A stretch of 9,928 bases of DNA from JANNHK01 sp034408875. Lineage in GTDB: Bacteria; Actinomycetota; Acidimicrobiia; IMCC26256; PALSA-610. A program made the translations under genes and the position numbers. Below the pieces are notes generated by a model. That model ran no database searches. It was not told the DNA's origin and saw only the letters and a list, made by a program, of their open reading frames with translations. Below are positions 1 through 5,635 of the stretch, piece after piece. Position 1 is the first letter of the stretch. Each line of letters begins with the position of its first letter. The stretch is from contig JAWXCJ010000234.1 of NCBI GenBank assembly GCA_034408875.1, positions 1 to 9,928 of the forward strand, in the 5' to 3' direction.

Positions 1-1
1 C

Positions 2-574
2 CTCGGGGTCGCGTCGGGATATCTCAAGTCGGAGTTCGCTTCGCTCGGCGTCGACTTCGACCGGCGCAACGACCTGATCGACGAGGCCCTCGACGTGATG
101 AAGCGGGTGTGGACCGAAGACGACGTCGCATTCGACGGGCTCACGTTCCGTTCGCGCGGCACGACCATGCGACCGCGTCCGGTGCAACAGCCCCACCCGC
201 CCGTGTGGATCGGCGGCAACAGCGCAGCCGCAATGCGACGCGCGGTCGAGAAGGCACAGGGGTGGGTGCCCTTCCCGAACCCGGGCGGCGCGGCGATGCG
301 CGCCGTACGCACACCCGAGATGTCGACATTCGAGCACCTCGCCCGCGCCCTCGACCACATGCGCGACTACGCCGCCGAGGTCGGCCGCACCGAGCCGATC
401 GACGTGTGCTTCTCGCCGTTCGCGAGCCGGCCGACAGTGGACGACGTGAAGCAACTCGAAGACGTCGGGGTGACATGGTGCGTGCTCGGCGCCCGCAAGG
501 CGACGACACGCGCCGAGTACCTCGACGAGATCCGCCGACAGGGCGACGAGGTCATCGGTCCGTACCGGGGCTGA
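2..574 (+). CDS. LLM-class F420-dependent oxidoreductase, C-terminal part (5' end outside window)
   Basis: This reading frame is open from the window edge to a TGA and gives 190 residues of a luciferase-like monooxygenase. These TIM-barrel enzymes use F420H2 or FMN to oxidise or reduce small organic substrates in the cytoplasm. The visible part begins in the mid-barrel region (LGVASGYLKSEF, then the DRRNDLIDEALDVMKRVW helix). It continues through the family-typical RPRPVQQPHPPVWIGGN strand and loop, and ends with the C-terminal helices and IGPYRG. The RPxQxPHPPxWIGGNSxAAxRRA stretch resembles the Rv2161c-like F420 group rather than bacterial luciferase itself. The N-terminal half, including most cofactor contacts, lies outside the window, so the substrate and the choice between F420 and FMN cannot be decided. 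No frameshift is seen. The next gene downstream on this strand is only a degraded remnant. Confidence 0.9.
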   Translation, partial: LGVASGYLKSEFASLGVDFDRRNDLIDEALDVMKRVWTEDDVAFDGLTFRSRGTTMRPRPVQQPHPPVWIGGNSAAAMRRAVEKAQGWVPFPNPGGAAMRAVRTPEMSTFEHLARALDHMRDYAAEVGRTEPIDVCFSPFASRPTVDDVKQLEDVGVTWCVLGARKATTRAEYLDEIRRQGDEVIGPYRG

Positions 575-639
575 GCAACAACCACGGCCCGATCGCAACC
601 GGGCTCGCCGGCGTCCGGGCGTGCTACCGACATCGACCC

Positions 640-816
640 GCACCACCGTCCGTCGCACATCCGATCGCGCCCGTCGACGACGTCATGTACCTGCACGGTG
701 CGACGGGGAACGCGATGCTGCGGTCGCTCGCCGAGGGCGAGGAGATCTGCGTCACGGTCACCCTGCTCGTGATCCGGTTCCCGCTCGACGAAGCGTCGGC
801 CAAGGTGCGCACCGGT
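640..816 (+). pseudogene. Remnant of a PF12900-type pyridoxamine 5'-phosphate oxidase-like (flavin-binding split-barrel) gene
   Basis: Frame 1 of this 244-base gap encodes two blocks that I recognise from this family. The first, at 673-768, includes MYLHGATGNAMLRSLAEG followed by EEICVTVTLL. The second, at 769-816, reads VIRFPLDEASAKVRTG. In intact relatives (about 200-230 residues, recalled from family knowledge) these blocks are separated by roughly 60-70 residues, including a DGLVLARSAFHHSMNYRS-like segment. Here they are fused directly and in frame after base 768. The N-terminal barrel strands are missing or unrecognisable (only APPSVAHPI at 640-666 resembles them). The usual PPxDExEDY...WAG tail after VRTG is replaced by the end of the sulfatase gene. 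No start codon with a ribosome site fits. It is therefore read as a deletion scar, not a working gene. The region from 575 to 639 shows nothing recognisable. Confidence 0.7.
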
Positions 817-818
817 CG

Positions 819-2342
819 TCAGGCGACGAGGCCTACTTTGGGGTCTCTTCGCACGTCGTGGTTCATGACTTCGTTGCACAGCGAAAGCATGTCGTCGCGC
901 ACCGACGCGTACTCGGGGTCGTCGTAGCGATTGACGAGTTCGCCGGGGTCTTCTTGCAGGTCGTAGAGCTCACCCCACGGCTGCTCGAGGTAGCGGTGCA
1001 GCTTGTAGCGGCGCGTCGTGAGCGTGCGCATCGGCATCCACGTGATGATGTCGAAGTCGTTCTCGGCAAGGTGGTGCTCGCGCGGACCGTCGCGGAGCGG
1101 GCGGCCTTCCATCCACTTCGGTACCTCGTGGCCGAGCGCGTCGAGCGCGGTCGGGGCGATGTCCATGGTGCCGACGGGTTCGTCGACGACGGCGCCCGCT
1201 TCGAAACCGGGACCGCGGACGATGAGCGGCACGCGCAGCAGGCTGTCGTAGCCGAACGGGCCCTTGAAGATGAGTTGGTGCTCGCCCATGAACTCGCCGT
1301 GGTCCGCGGTCATGATGACGATGGTGTCGTCGGCCAGGCCCCGTTCGGCGAGGGTGTCGAGCACGCGCCCGATCGCGTGGTCGAGTTGCGCCACCATGCC
1401 GTAGTACGACGCGTTCATCGTCGCGAGCTCTTCACGCGTGTAGGTGCCGCCACCCGGGTTGGCCCACTCCATGGGCCGGCCCCGCATGCCATTCGAGAAG
1501 AACGCGTGCAGCGGCGGCTTGTTTTCGAGTTCACCTTCGTGGATCTCGGGTACGACTTCGAGCGCGTCGGCGGCCGAGTACTTGTCGCACCACGGCGCGG
1601 GCGGGTCCTGCGGGTGATGTGGATCAGTGAACGACACCCACGCGAAGAACGGTGCGTTCACATTGCCGAGCCATTCGACGGCGCGGTCGGCGACCCACGT
1701 CGTCGGGTGGTCTTCCTCGGGGAGCGCGTTGCGCCACGTCTGCGTGTGGTCCCACTGCGCGCCCGCGGCCTCGGGCTGCATCAGGCGCAACCGCTCGTAG
1801 CCTTTCTCGGGCCCGTCGCGGAAGAGGTACTGCGCGTAGTGCAGACCGAACGGCGGCGGGCCGAACGCCCAACTCCACTGCCCCATCAAATCGGCGATGC
1901 GCAGGTTGTGGCCGAACAAGATCATCTCGGCGTGGTCAAACCCGAAGTACGGACCCGTCCAATCGGGTGCGACGCGCGCCGAACCCTCGACCGACTCGAC
2001 CTGGCCGGTCGGATAGAACGGGAACGTCGTCGCGAAATGCGCCTTGCCGAACAGCGCGGTCTGGTGTCCGGCCGCGTGCAGCAACGTCGCGAGCGAGCGG
2101 TCGCCGTTGTCGGCGCCGAGGTCGGTGCCGTTGCCGGTGACGCCGTGCGTCGACGGGTACGTCCCGGTGAGTATCGATGCACGTGCCGGCTGGCACAGCA
2201 CGTGTTGTGTCCGCGCGTGCGAGAAGCGCGTGCCCTCGGCCGCGAGCGCGTCGAGGCGCGGCGTGGCTCCGAGCGGGTTGCCGTAGCAGCCGAGCGAATC
2301 GGCCCGTTGCTGGTCGGTAGTGATGAGCAACACGTTCGTCAT
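819..2342 (-). CDS. Type I sulfatase (formylglycine-dependent, alkaline-phosphatase fold), cytoplasmic
   Basis: This 507-residue protein hydrolyses sulfate esters, releasing sulfate; the substrate is not identifiable. The N-terminus MTNVLLITTDQQRADSLGCYG carries metal-binding Asp10. The sulfatase signature C-x-P-x-R is present as C50-Q-P-A-R54 followed by ILTG. Cys50 would be converted to formylglycine by a formylglycine-generating enzyme, which is not in this window. Other active-site elements are GK100AHF, DPHHP (241-245), TADHGE (D347, H348) and FK360G. The C-terminal subdomain ends with the usual ELYDLQEDPGE (458-467). Length is normal and no signal peptide or membrane segment is visible, so it should act inside the cell. 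The ATG start has an upstream GAGGGAGAG ribosome site and overlaps the stop of the upstream tetR gene as ATGA, implying translational coupling. Choline-sulfatase or arylsulfatase subtypes are possible but not separable here. Confidence 0.95.
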   Translation of the reverse strand: MTNVLLITTDQQRADSLGCYGNPLGATPRLDALAAEGTRFSHARTQHVLCQPARASILTGTYPSTHGVTGNGTDLGADNGDRSLATLLHAAGHQTALFGKAHFATTFPFYPTGQVESVEGSARVAPDWTGPYFGFDHAEMILFGHNLRIADLMGQWSWAFGPPPFGLHYAQYLFRDGPEKGYERLRLMQPEAAGAQWDHTQTWRNALPEEDHPTTWVADRAVEWLGNVNAPFFAWVSFTDPHHPQDPPAPWCDKYSAADALEVVPEIHEGELENKPPLHAFFSNGMRGRPMEWANPGGGTYTREELATMNASYYGMVAQLDHAIGRVLDTLAERGLADDTIVIMTADHGEFMGEHQLIFKGPFGYDSLLRVPLIVRGPGFEAGAVVDEPVGTMDIAPTALDALGHEVPKWMEGRPLRDGPREHHLAENDFDIITWMPMRTLTTRRYKLHRYLEQPWGELYDLQEDPGELVNRYDDPEYASVRDDMLSLCNEVMNHDVRRDPKVGLVA

Positions 2343-2926
2343 GACTCTCTCCCTCGGAGGGCACCGCCGACGAGCCGGGCGACTGCCCGCTGCGCTGCCG
2401 CGCTTCCCAGTCCCTGTTCCTGCCGGAGCTGATCCCAGACATCGAACGACAACGCGGCGTCGACTGCCGCCAGCATGTCCTTACGGGCGCCACCGCTCAA
2501 CTCGAACGCGAACGCCGTGGCAAGCCGGCTGCGCAGCTCCGCCGCCACGCGCTGGAGCCCCCGTTGCACAACGGGTGACGACGGTGCGGCGCGGCGCGCG
2601 GCCCGGCGCACCGGCGCGACGTGCTCCCATAGCTGCGCGCGCTGACCGACGACAGCGTCGACCCGGGCCGCGAACGGCAGGGCCGGGTCGACGGGTACGA
2701 ACAGTTCCCACACGTGGGCAAGCTGCCGCTCGACGAGTTCGGCGTATAACGCTTCCATGTCGTCGAAGTGCTGGAACACCGAGCGGAGCGACACGCCCGC
2801 CTCTTCCGCAATGGCGCGAGCGGAAGGTTGCGGCTCACCCGCACTCAACAACAAGAGGAGCGCGTCGACGATCGCGGTGCGGTTGCGTTCACCGCGTTGG
2901 ACGCGGCCGTCGATTGCAGCGCTCAC
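2339..2926 (-). CDS. TetR-family transcriptional regulator, first gene of the sulfatase unit
   Basis: This 195-residue regulator has an N-terminal TetR DNA-binding domain at about residues 10-60. The recognition region reads SARAIAEEAGVSLRSVFQHFDDMEALYAELV, with the helix-turn-helix at about 36-55. A helical ligand and dimerisation domain follows (about 65-190) without recognisable ligand residues. The start chosen is GTG at 2924-2926. No Shine-Dalgarno is present, but a TACGAT box at 2933-2938 ends six bases before the GTG, as in leaderless actinobacterial genes. The stop overlaps the sulfatase ATG by four bases (ATGA), so the two genes are co-transcribed. A 23-bp palindrome lies directly upstream (2943-2965), which suggests autoregulation and probably control of the divergent Nudix-padR unit. 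The inducing ligand may be the sulfatase's substrate or product, but that is inference. Confidence 0.92.
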   Translation of the reverse strand: MSAAIDGRVQRGERNRTAIVDALLLLLSAGEPQPSARAIAEEAGVSLRSVFQHFDDMEALYAELVERQLAHVWELFVPVDPALPFAARVDAVVGQRAQLWEHVAPVRRAARRAAPSSPVVQRGLQRVAAELRSRLATAFAFELSGGARKDMLAAVDAALSFDVWDQLRQEQGLGSAAAQRAVARLVGGALRGRES

Positions 2927-2932
2927 GTCGCC

Positions 2933-2962
2933 ATCGTATAAGTAGTCGCACTAGTAATGCAA
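2933..2962 (-). promoter_or_regulatory. Putative leaderless promoter of tetR-sulfatase
   Basis: On the minus strand TTGCAT (2962-2957) and TACGAT (2938-2933) are separated by 18 bases, and the GTG start follows after six more bases (GGCGAC). Transcription would begin at or next to the start codon. This fits the absence of a ribosome site upstream of the tetR GTG. The palindrome described separately covers the -35 and most of the spacer. Confidence 0.5.
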
Positions 2963-2965
2963 CTA
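2943..2965. promoter_or_regulatory. Imperfect 23-bp palindrome: candidate TetR operator in the divergent tetR / Nudix promoter region
   Basis: The left half TAGTCGCACTA and right half TAATGCAACTA are reverse complements at 9 of 11 positions, around a central G at 2954 (consensus TAGTYGCAYTA-N-TARTGCRACTA). It is an AT-rich island in GC-rich DNA. It lies 17-39 bases upstream of the tetR start and overlaps a possible minus-strand -35 (TTGCAT, 2957-2962), and it directly abuts a possible plus-strand -10 (TATCTT, 2966-2971). Its position and size fit a TetR dimer-pair or extended operator. Binding by this TetR is inferred from position only. Confidence 0.65.
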
Positions 2966-2988
2966 TATCTTCGCGGTAGCGTTGCCCG

Positions 2989-3582
2989 ATCGACGTCCTC
3001 GCCCTGCTCGACGAAGTTCGCGCCATTGCGCGTACCGGACTGCACTACGCGGAGAATCCGTTCGACCGCGACCGGTACGAACGGCTGCTCGAGCTGGCTG
3101 CGGGCGAGTACGCGGAGTGCGCCGCGATCGAACCCGGCCCACTGCGAGACCAGTTCCTCTCCGAGCTGGGCCACATCACGAGCAAGGTCGGGTCCGATGC
3201 CGCCGTGTTCGACGACGACGGCCGCATCCTCCTCGTCCGCCGGGCCGACGACGAGAAGTGGGGTCTCGTCGCGGGTTGGGTCGAACCGGGTGAGCATCCG
3301 GCAGTGACCGCCGTGCGCGAGCTCGCCGAGGAGATCGGGGTCGAGGGAAGCGTCGACGAACTCGTCGACGTCTTCGCGTTCCCCGCGAGCGGCGACTACC
3401 CGCACGGCGTGGTCGCGGTCGTGTACCTGTGTTCGCTCGCGAGCACCGACTTTCGCGCCCAACCGCACGAGGTCCTCGACATCGACTGGCACGATGTCGG
3501 CGCCGTAACCGACTGGCACGGCTACCACGAGACGTACGCGCGCGTCGCGTTGGAACGATGGCAGCAGCGTCGCGCCCGCTAG
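2989..3582 (+). CDS. Nudix hydrolase with N-terminal Nudix_N-type domain; canonical start codon missing
   Basis: Counting from the ATC at 2989 this is 197 residues. The N-terminal helical domain (IDVLALLDEVRAIARTGLHY onward, about 1-62) matches the small N-terminal domain found on a class of ADP-ribose/NADH-type Nudix proteins. The catalytic domain carries a complete Nudix box at 96-118: G96, E102, then R110-E-L-A-E-E-I-G-V118, the Mg2+-binding loop for hydrolysis of nucleoside diphosphate-X compounds. The substrate is not predictable. In this frame an in-frame TAG sits at 2977-2979. There is no ATG, GTG or TTG until the GTG at 3205, which would remove the whole N-terminal domain. The conserved start falls at ATC 2989. 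Either ATC is used, or a one-base shift separates it from TTG at 2982, or the shorter 3205-3582 product is made. The 3' end overlaps the padR gene by 25 bases, implying one operon. Confidence 0.85.
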   Translation: MDVLALLDEVRAIARTGLHYAENPFDRDRYERLLELAAGEYAECAAIEPGPLRDQFLSELGHITSKVGSDAAVFDDDGRILLVRRADDEKWGLVAGWVEPGEHPAVTAVRELAEEIGVEGSVDELVDVFAFPASGDYPHGVVAVVYLCSLASTDFRAQPHEVLDIDWHDVGAVTDWHGYHETYARVALERWQQRRAR

Positions 3583-4073
3583 CGGAATGGGTGTGCCTCG
3601 CGCTCGTCGCGGAGAAGCCCACGCATGGATGGGCCGTCGGGCGCCTGCTCGCACCCGACGGCGACGTCGGCCGCGTCTGGAGCCTGTCGCGGCCCCTCAC
3701 CTACCGAGCCCTCGCCCAACTCGTCGGCGACGGCCTCGTCACGGAGTCCGGCGTCGAACCGGGGGCGGGTGCGACCCGCGTCATCCTCACCGCGACGCCG
3801 GCCGCCCGGCGCGCGGTGCGGCGCTGGCTGCGCACGCCCATCGAGCACCTGCGCGACGTGCGCACGGCACTGCTGGTCAAGCTGGTGCTCTCCGACCGGG
3901 CCGGACTCGACCCGCGGCCGTTGCTCGAGGCTCAGCGCGACGCATTCGAACCCGCGCTCGACACCCTGGCCCGCCGGGCCCGGGCGTCGGGCGCCGACGC
4001 CGTCGACCGCTGGCGCCACGCCTCGTCGCAGTCGGTGCGCCGCTTCCTCGATGGCGAGCTTCGACGCCAGTAG
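3558..4073 (+). CDS. PadR-like winged-helix transcriptional regulator
   Basis: This 171-residue protein has an N-terminal winged helix of PadR type at about residues 7-92. Recognisable parts are PLAEWVCLALVAEKPTHGWAVGRLL, the segment RPLTYRALAQLVGDGLVTE with the recognition helix, and a wing ending VILTATPAARRAVRRWL. A helical C-terminal part (95-171), typically used for dimerisation, follows. The ATG at 3558 is preceded by a weak TTGGAA, and the gene begins 25 bases before the Nudix stop, so translation is probably coupled. It ends 24 bases before modA, on the same strand. Together with a palindrome starting at its own stop codon, this suggests a local regulator of modABC. The ligand is unknown and no metal-binding domain is visible. 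The tandem order could also be accidental. Confidence 0.82.
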   Translation: MAAASRPLAEWVCLALVAEKPTHGWAVGRLLAPDGDVGRVWSLSRPLTYRALAQLVGDGLVTESGVEPGAGATRVILTATPAARRAVRRWLRTPIEHLRDVRTALLVKLVLSDRAGLDPRPLLEAQRDAFEPALDTLARRARASGADAVDRWRHASSQSVRRFLDGELRRQ

Positions 4074-4091
4074 TCAATCTGTGACTAATGT
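4071..4091 (+). promoter_or_regulatory. modA promoter (TAATGT -10, leaderless spacing) with overlapping 6-5-6 palindrome
   Basis: A perfect inverted repeat TAGTCA-ATCTG-TGACTA (4071-4087) begins on the padR stop codon. Its right arm runs into a TANNNT-type box TAATGT (4086-4091) that ends six bases before the modA ATG. modA has no Shine-Dalgarno, which fits a leaderless transcript. No convincing -35 is seen. The palindrome's place between -35 and -10 positions makes it a candidate repressor site; the binding protein is unknown, PadR being the nearest candidate. It does not resemble the E. coli ModE site. Confidence 0.5.
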
Positions 4092-4097
4092 CCGCTC

Positions 4098-4850
4098 ATG
4101 CGGATCGCCAGGATGCTCGCCGCGGCAGCCGCGACGGCTGTCCTCGTTTCGGCCTGCAGCAATGACGACGACGTCACCGATAGGTCGTTACGCGTGTTCG
4201 CCGCGGCCTCGCTCACCGATGCGTTCACCGAACTCGGTGAAGCGTTCGAGGCCGTCAATCGGGACGCCGACGTCGAGTTCAACTTCGGGGCATCGTCCGA
4301 GCTGGTCGTACAGATCCAAGAAGGCGCACCCGCCGACGCGTTCGCATCAGCCGACGAAGCGAACATGCAGAAGGTCGTCGACGCGGGCCTCAACGCCTCG
4401 GATCCCGTCGTCTTCGCGCGCAATCGGCTCGCGATCGCAGTCGAGCCCGGAAACCCGAAGGGCATCACCGGGCTCGCGGATCTCGCCGACCCCGATGTCA
4501 CCGTCGTGCTGTGCGCGGAGCAGGTGCCGTGCGGCACGTACGCCGATGAGGCGCTGGCCACTGCGGGCGTCACGCTCACCCCGGTTTCGCGAGGAGAGTC
4601 GGTGAAGGCGACATTGTCGGTGGTCGAGTTGGGTGAAGCCGACGCGGCGATCGTCTACGTCACCGACGCGCGAGCGAGCGAGCGGGTCGATGGCATCGAC
4701 ATACCCGACGAGGAGAACGTCATCGCGACACTGCCGATCGCCGGCCTGTTGGATACCGGCGCGCCCGATGTGGCCGACGCGTGGGTCGAGTTCGTCACGT
4801 CGGCCGAGGGGCTGGCCATTCTCGAGGAGTACGGATTTCTCGCACCGTAA
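4098..4850 (+). CDS. modA: Molybdate ABC transporter, substrate-binding lipoprotein ModA
   Basis: This 250-residue extracytoplasmic binding protein captures molybdate (or tungstate) and delivers it to ModB. The N-terminus is a lipoprotein signal: MRIAR, a short hydrophobic stretch, then the lipobox VSAC with Cys20 as the lipidated residue. The mature protein has the family features VFAAASLTDAF (33-43, oxyanion-contacting Ser38), FNFGASSEL with Ser66/Ser67, PCGTYA (144-149), and VELGEADAAIVYVTDA with Tyr187 in the usual ligand position. Length is typical. The ATG at 4098 is chosen because it gives a compact lipoprotein signal and lies six bases after a -10-like TAATGT. modB and modC follow without gaps. 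Tungstate-specific relatives cannot be excluded from sequence alone. Confidence 0.95.
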   Translation: MRIARMLAAAAATAVLVSACSNDDDVTDRSLRVFAAASLTDAFTELGEAFEAVNRDADVEFNFGASSELVVQIQEGAPADAFASADEANMQKVVDAGLNASDPVVFARNRLAIAVEPGNPKGITGLADLADPDVTVVLCAEQVPCGTYADEALATAGVTLTPVSRGESVKATLSVVELGEADAAIVYVTDARASERVDGIDIPDEENVIATLPIAGLLDTGAPDVADAWVEFVTSAEGLAILEEYGFLAP

Positions 4851-5635
4851 CGGCCGGCGTTCGCCCACCGCGTCTAGCGATCGCGGTCGCGGTGTTCGGG
4901 CTGCTCGTCTTCTTCGCGCTACCCCTCGTCGCGCTCGTCGTACGCGTGCCGTGGAGCGACATCACCGACGATCTCTCGGATCCCGCCATTCGTCCCGCGC
5001 TGCGCCTGTCGCTCGTGTGCTCGGTCGCCGCGACCGGACTCTCCGTCGTCATCGGCGTGCCGATCGCGTGGCTCCTCGCGCGCGTCGAGTTCCCGGGCAA
5101 GGCCGTCGCCCGGGCACTGGCGCTGCTACCCCTCGTCCTCCCGCCCGTCGTCGGTGGCGTCGCACTGCTCGTGGCGTTCGGCCGGCGCGGGGTCGTCGGC
5201 CAGTACCTCGACGACTGGTTCGGTATCAGGCTGCCGTTCACCACGTGGGCCGCGATCATCGCCGAGACGTTTGTGGCGATGCCGTTCATGATCATCACCG
5301 TCGAAGGCGCGCTGCGCGGCGTCGACACCCGCTACGAGGAAGCGGCGGCGACCCTCGGGGCCGGCCGCTGGACCGTGATGCGCCGCGTCACGCTGCCCGC
5401 GATCGGACCGTCGCTGCTCGCCGGCATCACGCTCACGTGGGCCCGCGCGCTCGGCGAGTTCGGCGCGACCATCACGTTCGCGGGCAACTTCCGCGGCGAG
5501 ACGCAGACCATGCCGTTGGCCGTGTACCTCGCGCTGCAGACCGATACCGGCGCCGCGCTCACCTTGAGCCTCGTGCTACTCGTCATCTCCATCGTCGTAC
5601 TCGCTCTGGTCGGACGCCGGGTGTGGGGACGGTGA
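4781..5635 (+). CDS. modB: Molybdate ABC transporter permease ModB (true start possibly ATT at 4835)
   Basis: This inner-membrane permease forms the molybdate channel with ModC. Counted from GTG 4781 it has 284 residues and six hydrophobic segments at about 32-54, 75-100, 111-133, 154-175, 206-225 and 259-278. The ABC-permease EAA loop lies at 186-210 (EEAAATLGAGRWTVMRRV), where ModC docks. Family hallmarks WLLARVEFPGK, LVLPPVVGG and ARALGEFGATITFAGN are intact. GTG 4781 is the only canonical start upstream of the first membrane segment. However, it lies 70 bases inside modA, has no ribosome site, and adds an arginine-rich, non-family leader. An AGGAG at 4825-4829, five bases before ATT 4835, would start a normal 266-residue ModB (M-SRTVTAGVRPPRL). 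The stop overlaps the modC start as GTGA. Confidence 0.93.
   Translation: MGRVRHVGRGAGHSRGVRISRTVTAGVRPPRLAIAVAVFGLLVFFALPLVALVVRVPWSDITDDLSDPAIRPALRLSLVCSVAATGLSVVIGVPIAWLLARVEFPGKAVARALALLPLVLPPVVGGVALLVAFGRRGVVGQYLDDWFGIRLPFTTWAAIIAETFVAMPFMIITVEGALRGVDTRYEEAAATLGAGRWTVMRRVTLPAIGPSLLAGITLTWARALGEFGATITFAGNFRGETQTMPLAVYLALQTDTGAALTLSLVLLVISIVVLALVGRRVWGR

Noticed and set aside
816..829. TCGTC-AGGC-GACGA hairpin as a terminator between the convergent genes
   Set aside because: Only a five-base stem, no T-run on either strand, and it overlaps the sulfatase stop codon; chance is likely in this GC-rich, GTCGAC-rich DNA.
621..2432. Long plus-strand open frame opposite the sulfatase
   Set aside because: It mirrors the codon structure of the sulfatase in GC-rich DNA, has low-complexity Arg/Val-rich translation and no family motifs; the sulfatase on the other strand is unmistakable.
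4074..4097. Molybdenum-cofactor riboswitch or ModE box upstream of modA
   Set aside because: Only 24 bases separate padR and modA, too short for the riboswitch, and the palindrome does not match the AT-rich ModE site I know.
4633..5631. Upstream extension of the modC frame
   Set aside because: The in-frame sequence before GTG 5632 is Arg-rich shadow of modA/modB; the GTGA overlap and Walker-domain start fix modC at 5632.
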